Source: Halosolutus halophilus
Lineage (GTDB): Archaea; Halobacteriota; Halobacteria; Halobacteriales; Natrialbaceae
Direction of reading: 5' to 3'
DNA: 64,000 bases
Assembly (NCBI RefSeq): GCF_022869805.1
Contig: NZ_CP094974.1
Span: 434,001-498,000, forward strand
The notes beneath the pieces were generated by a model. It was not told the origin of the DNA. It saw nothing but the letters and a program-made list of their open reading frames with translations, and searched no databases. The position numbers and the translations under genes are program-made. Each line of letters starts with the position of its first letter. Positions within the stretch are counted from its first letter, which is position 1. Shown here in pieces: positions 52,071-61,108 of this stretch.

Positions 52071-53291
52071 GTGATCGTCGGCGTCCCTACCGAGACGGCC
52101 GAAGACGAGAACCGCGTCGCAGTCATCCCGTCCGTCGCCGCGGACCTGATCGACGACGGCCACGAGGTCATCGTCGCGGCCGGGGCCGGCGAGGCTTCGA
52201 ACTGGGCCGATACGGAGTACGAAGCCGTCGGCTGTGAGGTACTTTCGGACCGAAAGGCGGTGTTCGAACGGGCCGACGTCGTCTTCCAGGTCCGCGGGCT
52301 CGGTTCCGCGGACGTCGAGACCGATCCGTACGAAGAGGGCCAGATAGCCATCGGGATGTACAGTCCGTACGAGATCGCCGATGGTACTCTCGAGGAACTG
52401 GCTGACCAAAACGTGAGCGCATTCTCACTCGAGTTGATGCCCCGAATCAGCCGGGCACAAAGCATGGACGCGCTATCGTCACAATCCAGCCTCGGTGGGT
52501 ACAAGGCCACTCTGCTGGCTGCAGAGGAACTTCCCAGAATGTTCCCGATGGAGATGACCGCTGCTGCCACCATCCAGCCGGCGGACGTGTTCGTCATCGG
52601 AGCTGGCGTCGCCGGCCTCAAAGCCATCGCAACTGCCGAACGGCTCGGGGCGGCCACGCGCGCCTACGATATCCGGCTCGAGGTCAAACGTGAGGTCGAG
52701 AGCCTCGGCGCTGATTTCGTCGAACTCGACCTCGAAACTGAGGGGTCGGGTGATGAGGAGGGCTATGCCCAGGAGATGGACGAGGAGTTCTACGCCGAGC
52801 AACGCAAGCAGATGAAGCGGGTCGTCCCCGAATCGGACGTGGTCATCACGACGGCAGCTATCCCTGGCGCGCCCGCACCGGAGCTGGTCTCGACAGAAAT
52901 GATCGAGCGGATGGATCCCGGATCGGTCATTGTCGACCTCGCGGCCCCGACCGGGGGCAACTGTGAGCCCACCGTGGCCGATGAGACGGTCCACCACGAG
53001 GGAGTCACCATCTTCGGGCCGACGAACCTGCCCTCGAGGGTCAGCCACACTGCGAGCCAGCAGTACGCCAATAACCTGCGTAGCTTTCTCGAGAACCTGC
53101 TCGACGAGGACGGCAACCTCGATATCGACGTCGAGGACGAAATCATCGACTCGACGCTTCTGGTCCACGCGGGAGCCGTTCGGAATCCACACGTCAATGA
53201 CGAGGACGACACGGACACGAATGACAGCGAACCCGACGAGACGGTGGATGAGGACGAAGACGATTACGTGGAGGCAACTGATGCCGAGTAA
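52071..53291 (+). CDS. pntAA: NAD(P) transhydrogenase subunit alpha part 1 (dI, NAD(H)-binding)
   Basis: 406-residue cytoplasmic subunit of the proton-translocating transhydrogenase, homologous to alanine dehydrogenase. It starts at GTG (MIVGVPTETAEDENRVAVIPS) and shows the MPRISRAQSMDALSSQSSLGGYKA region and the Rossmann motif VIGAGVAGLKAIATAERLGA. VITTAAIPGAPAPEL and NLPSRVSHTASQQYANNL follow in family order. A C-terminal tail of about 40 residues, nearly all Asp/Glu/Thr, is a haloarchaeal extension not needed for the fold. It interacts with PntB dIII to pass hydride between NADH and NADP+, driven by the membrane. It heads the pntAA-pntAB-pntB operon. Confidence 0.95.
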   Translation: MIVGVPTETAEDENRVAVIPSVAADLIDDGHEVIVAAGAGEASNWADTEYEAVGCEVLSDRKAVFERADVVFQVRGLGSADVETDPYEEGQIAIGMYSPYEIADGTLEELADQNVSAFSLELMPRISRAQSMDALSSQSSLGGYKATLLAAEELPRMFPMEMTAAATIQPADVFVIGAGVAGLKAIATAERLGAATRAYDIRLEVKREVESLGADFVELDLETEGSGDEEGYAQEMDEEFYAEQRKQMKRVVPESDVVITTAAIPGAPAPELVSTEMIERMDPGSVIVDLAAPTGGNCEPTVADETVHHEGVTIFGPTNLPSRVSHTASQQYANNLRSFLENLLDEDGNLDIDVEDEIIDSTLLVHAGAVRNPHVNDEDDTDTNDSEPDETVDEDEDDYVEATDAE

Positions 53292-53345
53292 GAGTTCGAG
53301 GCTGCCACGTGTCCTGTCGCGCTTGACGGCCCGGGAGGTGATCGC

Positions 53346-53630
53346 ATGACGTTCGTCGAGAATCTGACGCTATTCGTGCTGGCTGCCTTCGTCGGCTACG
53401 AAATAATCACAAAGATCCCGACCAATCTGCACACGCCGCTAATGTCCGGGGCGAACGCCATCTCGGGGATTACGCTGCTGGGGTCGGTCGTAGTTGCCGG
53501 ATCGGGGTCGACGACGATAGCGACGGTGCTCGGCTTTCTGGCGGTCGTCATGGCGACGATCAACGTCATCGGCGGTTATCTGGTGAGTCACTTCATGCTC
53601 GACCAGTTCAGTCACGGAGGACGTAATTGA
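53346..53630 (+). CDS. pntAB: NAD(P) transhydrogenase subunit alpha part 2 (membrane dII)
   Basis: 94-residue membrane subunit with three or four hydrophobic segments: ENLTLFVLAAFVGYEIITKIPT, NAISGITLLGSVVVAGSG and ATVLGFLAVVMATINVIGGYLVSHFML. The conserved PTNLHTPLMSGANAISGI segment is the family signature. It forms part of the proton pathway with PntB. It lies 54 bases after pntAA and its TGA overlaps the ATG of pntB by one base. Confidence 0.95.
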   Translation: MTFVENLTLFVLAAFVGYEIITKIPTNLHTPLMSGANAISGITLLGSVVVAGSGSTTIATVLGFLAVVMATINVIGGYLVSHFMLDQFSHGGRN

Positions 53631-55075
53631 TGACGGGTATTATCGGCGGGCTGCCGGACTCGATCCTTCAGTTCACGTATCTCGTCGCCGGCGTCCTGTT
53701 CATTCAGGGGCTCCGGGATATGACCCACCCGCGGACGGCGACGCGCGGGAACAAAATCTCCTCCGGAGGGATGTTCCTCGCGGTGGTCGTCACTATCCTC
53801 TGGTTCGAGGTTCTCTCCCCGCTGGTTCTGGGTGCCGGGCTGCTCGTCGGCGGAGCGATCGGCGTCTGGCTGGCCGTCACCGTCGAGACGACGGAGATGC
53901 CGCAGTTGGTCGGGCTGTTCAACGGGTTCGGCGGCGGCGCGTCCGCGCTGGTCGCAGGTGCGGAACTGATCGACGTGATGGAATCCGGTAACTCACTCTC
54001 CGTGGGGTTAGCCTCGACGGCCGCAATCGCCGGCATCATCGGAGCTGTCACGTTCTGGGGCAGCCTCGTCGCCGCCGGGAAGCTCCACGGGGTAGTCGGG
54101 GATTCGCCGGTTAGCGAGACCGTCGGCCACGGCATCAAGGTCCTCTTCTTGTCGGCGGCCGTGATGGCCGGCCTGTTCCTGATCGTCCGACCGGGGACTT
54201 TCGGGTCGGCACCGCTGGCCGCGTGGATACCATCCTACTGGGTGCTGGTCGCGGCCGCGTCCGTTCTCGGTATCTTCCTCGTCGTCCCGATCGGCGGCGC
54301 GGATATGCCCGTGGTCATCGCCTTGCTTAACTCCTACTCCGGGCTGGCGGCAGCGACGACGGGGTTCGTGCTGAACAACACCGTCCTTATCATCGCTGGA
54401 ACGCTCGTCGGTGCTTCGGGACTCATCCTGACGGTCATCATGTGCGAGTCGATGAACCGCTCGCTGACGAACGTTCTGTTCGGGGGACTCGGCACCGGTG
54501 ACCGAGACAGCGAGGACATGGAGGACATCTACGAAGGGAAGATCACCGAATCCTCCCCCGAGGAGATCGTGATGCTCATGGAGACGGCCCAGCGCGTCGT
54601 CATCGTTCCCGGGTACGGGATGGCTGTCGCGCAGGCACAACACGCCGTCGCCGAACTCGTCGAACTCCTCGACGAGAACGGTGTCGACGTCGAGTTCGGT
54701 ATCCATCCCGTCGCCGGTCGGATGCCCGGCCACATGAATGCGCTGCTGGCCGAAGCCGACGTACCCTACGGCAAGATGCGCGAACTCGAGGAGGTCAACC
54801 CGACCTTCTCACAAACTGACCTCGTGATCGTCACGGGTGCGAACGACGTCGTCAACCCGAAGGCAAACACCGACGACTCTAGTCCCATCAGCGGCATGCC
54901 CGTGCTGAACGTTGCAGAAGCACAATCGGTGGCCGTCAACAAGCGGAGTCTCAGTCCGGGCTTTTCCGGGATTCCGAACCCGCTGTTCGCGGAGGACAAC
55001 GCGAGCATGCTCTTTGGCGACGCCAAAGAATCGATGCAGGGACTGGTCAACGAATACAAAGACGCGACTTCGTAA
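53630..55075 (+). CDS. pntB: NAD(P) transhydrogenase subunit beta (dII/dIII)
   Basis: Completes the transhydrogenase; 481 residues from ATG 53630. The N-terminal half is membrane-embedded, about eight segments, with GLRDMTHPRTATRGNKISSGGM and GFGGGASALVAGAEL; the C-terminal dIII domain binds NADP(H) with VPGYGMAVAQAQHAV and EFGIHPVAGRMPGHMNALLAEA. The end NPLFAEDNASMLFGDAKESMQGLV is the mobile loop region. GGAGG at 53616-53620 is a Shine-Dalgarno match ten bases before this ATG and decides it over a TTG one codon earlier. The enzyme balances NADH and NADPH pools. Confidence 0.96.
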   Translation: MTGIIGGLPDSILQFTYLVAGVLFIQGLRDMTHPRTATRGNKISSGGMFLAVVVTILWFEVLSPLVLGAGLLVGGAIGVWLAVTVETTEMPQLVGLFNGFGGGASALVAGAELIDVMESGNSLSVGLASTAAIAGIIGAVTFWGSLVAAGKLHGVVGDSPVSETVGHGIKVLFLSAAVMAGLFLIVRPGTFGSAPLAAWIPSYWVLVAAASVLGIFLVVPIGGADMPVVIALLNSYSGLAAATTGFVLNNTVLIIAGTLVGASGLILTVIMCESMNRSLTNVLFGGLGTGDRDSEDMEDIYEGKITESSPEEIVMLMETAQRVVIVPGYGMAVAQAQHAVAELVELLDENGVDVEFGIHPVAGRMPGHMNALLAEADVPYGKMRELEEVNPTFSQTDLVIVTGANDVVNPKANTDDSSPISGMPVLNVAEAQSVAVNKRSLSPGFSGIPNPLFAEDNASMLFGDAKESMQGLVNEYKDATS

Positions 55076-56101
55076 GCGAACCAGGACCTTCTGGAGGGGT
55101 GGATCCGCCCAAATCGAACGTCCGCATCCGCGGTGTTCGGATACGGTTGACGGAATGAGGCGTGGTAGTTCCTGCGTGATTCGTGCCCGAAAACGCTCGC
55201 TTCGGTACCACTCTCGGCCAGATCGACGTGGGTTCCGCCTTGCATAATTCTCTGTTTCGGATACTGTTCGAATTTTATATATATATATTCGGTGTTGAGC
55301 GGGCTCGATCGACGGTACAGAACCGGGTTCAAAAAGACGATCTCCAACCCGTCACCGATCGGAACCCGGATCGCGTCGCGATCGACGACCCCGCGATCCA
55401 CCTCGACGATCAGCGCGACTGACTGTACGCTGTGGTCGATCCGAAACCAACGAATTTTCCTCGTGAGGCGTTTTTCAGCGCGAATAGCAGCACCTTACCC
55501 CGATATTTCTCAGCGATCGCCAGGCGAGACACGATGTCGAACACGCCGGGTTCTACGTCGACTCAGCACCGTGGCCGAACGCTGCACTTCACGTTCGTGG
55601 GCACCGATTTCGATGCGAAAACCGTGGACATCGGACCGGTGCTGAACATATATCTTAAAAGACATAAGAGCGTACATCTCAGTCTGGAAACTGCTTTAGC
55701 GACGTTGAACCTGTAACCGCTGACGCATGGCACCAGAGCTACACGTTCCGCTGGAATCAGCTACGCTGAACAGTGCTACCGAACACCACGTAGCGGATCG
55801 GCCCCCAGACCTCGAGCAACGCTCACCGCCGCGGGTCGGCGTCGGTTTCGGATCCCGCCAACCTCAACTCCCCCACAGACGACCGCTCGGAATGGCTATC
55901 GTGACGGACCTGCTGACGCGCCGGTGGCGAACGCCGATCGGCGCCGAGCTAACCCTGCCCGTTCCGCGTCTGTCGAGGACTGGCCGGATGCTGTGCGATC
56001 TCCCCCGGTCTGTGGCCGTCGGTATGGCTGCGCTCGGAAGCGGACGAGTAATGTCGTGTTATATGCTAACAGTTACCGTGTTACTGGGTATAGCGTTACC
56101 T
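55076..56101. other. 1-kb gap between pntB and the SPFH gene
   Basis: Holds only short frames. An extremely AT-rich TTTTATATATATATATTC lies at 55272-55289, a strong TATA-like patch without a matching gene. A plus-strand frame ending in VAIDDPAIHLDDQRD (to about 55422) and a 60-codon ATG frame at 55534-55716 have no recognisable family. The frame of the SPFH protein stays open from 55727 but that part is arginine-rich and unlike an archaeal N-terminus. Confidence 0.5.
55272..55289 (+). promoter_or_regulatory. Isolated AT-rich TATA-like patch
   Basis: TTTTATATATATATATTC stands out in the GC-rich context. It could be a promoter for an unrecognised transcript in the gap; no gene starts at the expected distance. 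Confidence 0.3.
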
Positions 56102-57205
56102 ATGGGACCCACGATACCGTTCCAAACCGTCCCTAGTGTCGAACCGTTCGCCATCGTCGCCATGCTCGTCCTCGGACTGGCGCTCGTGACCATCTGGTCG
56201 CTGGTCGAAATCGTCGACGCGTACGAGCGGGAGGCGCTCACCGTGTTCGGCGAGTACCGAACCATCCTCGAACCGGGGATCAACTTCGTCCCGCCGTTCG
56301 TCAACAAGACCTACACGTTCGACATGCGGACTCAGACGATCGACGTGCCGCGCCAGGAGGCGATCACGCGTGACAACTCGCCGGTCACCGCCGACGCGGT
56401 CGTCTACATTCGGGTGATGGACGCCAAACGCGCGTTCCTCGAGGTCGAGCATTACCACAACGCCGTCTCGAACCTCGCTCAAACGACGCTGCGTGCCGTG
56501 CTCGGCGACATGGAACTCGACGAGACGCTGAACAAGCGCCAGCAGATCAACGCCAAGATCCGCGAGGAACTCGACGAACCCACCGACGAGTGGGGGATCC
56601 GCGTCGAGAGCGTCGAGGTCCGCGAGGTCAACCCCTCGAAAGACGTCCAGCAGGCGATGGAGCAACAGACCGCCGCCGAGCGCAAGCGCCGGGCGATGAT
56701 CCTCGAAGCCCAGGGCCAGCGCCGGTCCGCGATCGAGCGGGCCGACGGTGACAAGCAATCCAACATCATCCGCGCCCAGGGCGAGAAACAGAGCCGGATC
56801 CTCGAAGCCCAGGGGGAGGCGATCTCGACGGTGCTCCGGGCGCGGGCGGCCGAGGCAATGGGCGAACGCGCCGTAATCAACGAGGGACTGAGCACCCTCG
56901 CCGAAATCGGCCACAGCGAGTCGACCACGTTCGTCCTCCCGCAGGAGTTGACCGCGATGCTCGGTCGGTACGGGAAGCACCTCACCGGCAGCGACGTCAC
57001 GGAGGGCGGTCACGAACTCGAGAGTCTCCCGTTCGATGCGGAGACGCGTGACCTGATCGGCCTCGACGAGATCAGCGAGATCGTCGGGGAGATCGATACG
57101 CTGGACGTCGACGCGCTGGATCGGGAGGTGCCGGTCGAGACCGACGGCGTCGAGCCCGCGGCCCGCGCGGATGCCGACGCGGTCGAAGAGTCCGAGGCGG
57201 AGTAA
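56102..57205 (+). CDS. SPFH/band 7 (stomatin-like) membrane protein
   Basis: 367 residues from ATG 56102, anchored by one N-terminal membrane segment (FAIVAMLVLGLALVTIWSLV) with the rest cytoplasmic. The SPFH domain runs from about residue 25: VDAYEREALTVFGEYRTILEPGINFVPPFVNKTYTFDMRTQTIDVPRQEAITRDNSPVTADAVVYIRV in segments. The stomatin-like helical coiled coil follows, with AERKRRAMILEAQGQRRSAIERADGDKQSNIIRAQGEKQSRILEAQGEA (in heptads) and an acidic C-terminus. SPFH proteins organise membrane microdomains and work with NfeD or proteases; no nfeD gene is adjacent. ATG 56063 would add 13 hydrophobic residues. A TATA-like TTATATGCTA lies about 40 bases before 56102. Confidence 0.88.
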   Translation: MGPTIPFQTVPSVEPFAIVAMLVLGLALVTIWSLVEIVDAYEREALTVFGEYRTILEPGINFVPPFVNKTYTFDMRTQTIDVPRQEAITRDNSPVTADAVVYIRVMDAKRAFLEVEHYHNAVSNLAQTTLRAVLGDMELDETLNKRQQINAKIREELDEPTDEWGIRVESVEVREVNPSKDVQQAMEQQTAAERKRRAMILEAQGQRRSAIERADGDKQSNIIRAQGEKQSRILEAQGEAISTVLRARAAEAMGERAVINEGLSTLAEIGHSESTTFVLPQELTAMLGRYGKHLTGSDVTEGGHELESLPFDAETRDLIGLDEISEIVGEIDTLDVDALDREVPVETDGVEPAARADADAVEESEAE

Positions 57206-57504
57206 CGCGGGCCACGGCGTCCCGATCGGACTCCCGCGCTCCCGCCGTCGCAGTGACGCCCGACGCTGTGACCATGCCCGCGTCCAACGGGACCAGCGAG
57301 ACGATCGGGTGCCGGAGCGCTGATGAGTCGATCATCCCGCGGAGCCGTCCGTTTCGCGTCGCTGACTGACGGCTCGCGGTTGGAGACGGCGCTGCGCACC
57401 GCCACGGGGGTCCCGATCCGAAAGGCGCCCTTTCCCGGCGGAGTCCGTACGAACACTCGATGACGGGATCGATGGTTCACCGGGATTCTCGAGCGGCTAC
57501 CGCT

Positions 57505-58536
57505 CTATTCCGTCCAGAGGTCGATCCAGTCCCGAAGCCAGTCCGGAAGGTCGATCCCGTCCGGGGACTCCGGTTCTTCCGGGGCGTTCTCAAACGTGCC
57601 GTTGAGCGCCATCGAGTGATCGTCGTAATAGGCGTAGAGATTTTGCGGTGCCAGGTACTGGCCGCCGTAGTATCCCGCAGGCCCGTTCGATTCGATGCTA
57701 TTGTTCTCGTAATCCTCCGTGAACCGGAAGTCCCGCCGATCGTATATCAGATCGCCGTCGAGCCAGTACTGGACGACGCCATCCGAGTTGGCCGTCCCGT
57801 TGTCGGCGGTATTCACGCGTACGTAGTACTCGAATTCGTACCACTGTCCGGGAACGATCGCCGGTTGCCGGACGGCGTACTCCTCGCCGTCAACGAGAAA
57901 ATCGTGGTCTTGATTCTGATCCATATGATACGTGTACGACAACAGGTGGAACGGTCCGTCCGAAGTCGTGTCCCTCGTAGTGACGTACAGTCGGTTGCTC
58001 CATCCGTTGGTCCCGTCAGGGACGCCGCCACCCGCACTGCCCTCACCCAGAGCCATTGCACAGTTCCAGATCCGACAGTTGGTTGTACCTCCGTTGATCA
58101 TCGTCCAGTTGGTGTTGAGCGCAAAGTGCACGCGGCCGTTGAGTTCGAGTAGCCCGTCTTCGAAGTCGTAGTGGGTACTCGCCCCCCAGTTGTCGCCTTC
58201 ACGAACCCGGAGTTCGATCGCGGTCTCTCCGGAGTACGTCGGACTGGAAACGAACGATATATTGTCGCTGTCCCCGTTTGACAGCCGATACACGTCGTTC
58301 CAGCTCTCGTACGCGTCGTAATCGATGTGGATGACCTCGTCCGGTTCGCCGTCGTGACTGTCCGCCGCCGCACGCCCGACTCCGGACCCAGCGGCGCCGA
58401 GCAGGCCACCGGCACCCAGCAGACCTCCTATCCGAAGCGTCCGGCGTCGAGTCACGCTCGTGGTAGTTTTCGGCTCGGTCACGTCGTTTCTGTCGCTTCC
58501 CTCCGGGACCGCGCGATTGGTCTGAGTGTCCTCCAT
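57505..58536 (-). CDS. Tat-exported PL14-like polysaccharide lyase
   Basis: 343-residue secreted protein from ATG 58536 (MEDTQTNRAV). The twin-arginine signal VTRRRTLRIGGLLGAGGLLG follows a 25-residue hydrophilic lead. The mature domain is a beta-jelly-roll: ISFVSSPTYSGETAIELRV, RLYVTTRDTTSDG, FHLLSYTYHMDQNQDHDF, and the PL14-type segment GQWYEFEYYVRVNTADNGT then VVQYWLDGDLIYDRRDFRF, with GYYGGQYLAPQNLYAYYDDHSM near the end. PL14 enzymes are alginate/glucuronan lyases; Tyr and His in the YTYHMDQ and YYGGQY segments are candidate catalytic residues. Substrate unproven; a carbohydrate-binding role is an alternative. Confidence 0.7.
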   Translation of the reverse strand: MEDTQTNRAVPEGSDRNDVTEPKTTTSVTRRRTLRIGGLLGAGGLLGAAGSGVGRAAADSHDGEPDEVIHIDYDAYESWNDVYRLSNGDSDNISFVSSPTYSGETAIELRVREGDNWGASTHYDFEDGLLELNGRVHFALNTNWTMINGGTTNCRIWNCAMALGEGSAGGGVPDGTNGWSNRLYVTTRDTTSDGPFHLLSYTYHMDQNQDHDFLVDGEEYAVRQPAIVPGQWYEFEYYVRVNTADNGTANSDGVVQYWLDGDLIYDRRDFRFTEDYENNSIESNGPAGYYGGQYLAPQNLYAYYDDHSMALNGTFENAPEEPESPDGIDLPDWLRDWIDLWTE

Positions 58537-59158
58537 GCAGCCTGAGACCACTTTCTGCCGGACGATAGTATTAGCACGATTTACAAACGTTAACTTACAT
58601 CATCGGAAGTTCGTCTCGTGGGAATCACCATCGACTACGACAAACGGGGTCCTTATCCACTGTTTCTCGTCTGAAATAAACGGCCGCCGTCCTGCAATAT
58701 GTTAACGATACTCTATCGAGATTCTCGATAGATACTCGATACCGGTCCCGTGTCTCGATGGAGATGAGGACAGATTACGGTGGCAGCCCGTCCGCCGACG
58801 ACCTGCCAAAACCACCGTCCCGCGATAGCCGATCGAGTTTCGTCGCGTGAATTGTGGTTGAACGTCGGGGGAACGCGTGATGGACGCGCTGAAGCTGCTC
58901 TCGATGAGGAGCCACCCGATCACGGTCGGCCACCGGCCGGGTTCGGCACCGCCTCGCCGTTCGCTCGAGGCCCTCGCGGAACGAGCCTGTCGGATCGCCG
59001 CCGCGGTCACGTCTGCCGTTCCAGTTACGATCGTTGTCCGTCCTGTATTCGAGGGTACGGGGCCGGTATTCGATCCGCGCTCTCCTCCGCCAGAACTGAC
59101 AGTTCGGTGCCCGAAACTATATTTCTACTTACAATTAGATTTTTTACAGGCAGAGTTG
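58537..59158. other. 620-base divergent gap with a perfect 9-3-9 palindrome
   Basis: No supportable gene. Contains the inverted repeat TCTATCGAG / CTCGATAGA (58712-58720 and 58724-58732) followed by another CTCGATA, plus an AT-rich patch ACTATATTTCTAC near 59116-59128 that may be the nhaC promoter. Confidence 0.55.
58712..58732. promoter_or_regulatory. Perfect 9-3-9 inverted repeat in the divergent region
   Basis: TCTATCGAG, spacer ATT, CTCGATAGA. Immediately after it the half-site CTCGATA is repeated. It lies 176 bases before the lyase gene and 430 before nhaC, so it could serve either as an operator or as a structured RNA element. Confidence 0.45.
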
Positions 59159-60922
59159 ATGACGATTTCTATGGCAGAACACTTCGGCGTACTCGCACTG
59201 GCGCCGCCACTCCTGGCGATCGTCCTCGCGATGACGACGCGGCAGGTGTTGGTGTCGTTGTTCGCCGGCGTCTGGATCGGGGCGTTGCTCGTCGCCGACT
59301 GGAACCCGATCGGCGCCACGGCGCTGACGATGGACTGGCTCGTAGAGGTGGTCCGATCGCCGTTCGACACGAAGTTCATCATCCTGATCCTGTTCATGGG
59401 CGCCGGGGCTGCGTTCATCTACCGCTCCGGTGGGATCCTGGCGCTGGAACGCTGGATCGGCGATCGGGTAGACACCGCGCGCGACTCGCAGATCCTCACC
59501 TGGCTGATCGGCGTGTTCATCTTCTTCGATTCCTACACCAGCACCGTCGTCACGGGCAACGCCACGCGGGAACTCTCCCAGGAGAACCGCTCGTCGAGGG
59601 AGATGCACGCGTACGCGCTCGACTCGACGACGTCGCCGGTGACGACGTTCGGGCCGGTGTCGAACTGGATCGGGTTTCAGGTGTCGATGATCATCACCGG
59701 CTTCGAGGCGGCGCAGTTCTCCGCCGACGAACTCGGCGTGACGGCGTTCGGACTGTTCCTCCGGTCGATCCCGTGGAACATCTACTGCTTCATGGCCTTT
59801 TTTATGGTCGGGTTCATCGCGATCACCCAGCGCTTTTACGGCCCGATGCTGGACGCCGAGTGGCGCTCCCGCACGACCGGGAAGACGATCCGCGAGGACG
59901 CGACGCCGCTGTCGGACGTCTCCGCCGACGTCGGCGAACCGAGCGAGAAGAACCCCTCGCTGGTGAACTTCTTTGCGCCGATCGTCGTCCTGCTCGTGGT
60001 CGGCCTCGTCTCGATGTGGTACCTCGGCGGGGGCCACCAGCCCGGCGTCGATATTTCGACGGCCTTCCAGGAGACCGACGTCGCGCTCGGCCTGCTGTAC
60101 GGCGCGTTCGCGTTCATGCTCACCGGGTTCGTCGGCTCGCTCGCGTATCGGACGATGGACCTGGAGGAGGCCAGCGAGACGATCATCGACGGCTTCAAGA
60201 CGATGGTAATCGCCCTCGCGATCATCGTGCTCGCGTGGGCCATCGGCCTGGCCGCCGAGAACGTGGGCACCGCCCAGTACATCGTGGACGTCATGGTCGG
60301 AAGCGGCGTCCCCGGCGGCTTCCTCCCGCTGATCATCTTCGTCGCCGCGATGTTCGTCGCGTTCACCACCGGGACCTCCTGGGGGACGATGGCGATCCTC
60401 ACGCCCCTGGCGATCCCGCTTGGCTACCAGCTCGTCGGCCCGTCCGTGCTCCCGGTCCTGGTAGCAGTGCTGTTCGGCGGCGCCATCTGGGGCGACCACA
60501 GCTCACCGATCAGCGACACCACCGTGATGTCATCGATCTTCGCCGGCTCCGACCACATCGACCACGTCAACACGCAGATCCCCTTCGCCGCGACGGCCGC
60601 CGGCGTCACCGCGATCGTTCTCGTGCTGTACGGCTTCGGCCTGCGGAACCCGGTCGTCGCGCTTGGGCTCGCGTTCGTGCTGACGGCCGTGGCGGTCCTC
60701 GCACTCAACAAGCTCGACGCGCGGCGCAAGGGACTCCCCGAGGTGATGCCCACCGCCGAAGCCATCGAGTCCGGCGAGGTCGACGTCGAGCGCATCGAGC
60801 GCGGCGAGGTCGACGGGAGCAACGGCAGTTACGACCACCTGTCGCCGGTCACGGTCACGGCAGTCGTCATCGTCGTCGCGTACGTCGCGCTCGTGTTCGC
60901 GTTCGCGGCGCTCGGAGGATAA
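59159..60922 (+). CDS. nhaC: NhaC family Na+/H+ antiporter
   Basis: 587-residue integral membrane antiporter, about 12-13 hydrophobic segments. Conserved pieces include FIFFDSYTSTVVTGNATREL near residue 115, the SPVTTFGPVSNWIGFQ segment near residue 160, FVAFTTGTSWGTMAILTPLAIPLGY near residue 405 and FGGAIWGDHSSPISDTTVMSS near residue 445, which is the NhaC signature. It exports Na+ in exchange for protons and supports pH and salt balance. ATG 59159 is used; a second ATG four codons on (59171) is equally possible. A cytoplasmic, acidic loop with repeated GEVD precedes the last membrane span. Confidence 0.93.
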   Translation: MTISMAEHFGVLALAPPLLAIVLAMTTRQVLVSLFAGVWIGALLVADWNPIGATALTMDWLVEVVRSPFDTKFIILILFMGAGAAFIYRSGGILALERWIGDRVDTARDSQILTWLIGVFIFFDSYTSTVVTGNATRELSQENRSSREMHAYALDSTTSPVTTFGPVSNWIGFQVSMIITGFEAAQFSADELGVTAFGLFLRSIPWNIYCFMAFFMVGFIAITQRFYGPMLDAEWRSRTTGKTIREDATPLSDVSADVGEPSEKNPSLVNFFAPIVVLLVVGLVSMWYLGGGHQPGVDISTAFQETDVALGLLYGAFAFMLTGFVGSLAYRTMDLEEASETIIDGFKTMVIALAIIVLAWAIGLAAENVGTAQYIVDVMVGSGVPGGFLPLIIFVAAMFVAFTTGTSWGTMAILTPLAIPLGYQLVGPSVLPVLVAVLFGGAIWGDHSSPISDTTVMSSIFAGSDHIDHVNTQIPFAATAAGVTAIVLVLYGFGLRNPVVALGLAFVLTAVAVLALNKLDARRKGLPEVMPTAEAIESGEVDVERIERGEVDGSNGSYDHLSPVTVTAVVIVVAYVALVFAFAALGG

Positions 60923-61108
60923 CCCATCGGCGACGAGGTACCGCTCGCCCCGTCTCTCGGCATGGAGACGTTGGAGTCGTTGCTGATGGCTGTTTACCCG
61001 ATCGATCCCTCGTTCTCGATCGACGGGGTCTTCGCGACCGTCCGGGCGGCGCTCGCCTCGGGTGTACTGGCAGCAGTCCTTTACCGACGGAACGTAACGG
61101 TTCAGATA

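Noticed and set aside
55534-55716. 60-codon ATG frame before the SPFH gene
   Set aside because: Basic and neutral rather than acidic, no recognisable family or promoter at the right distance.
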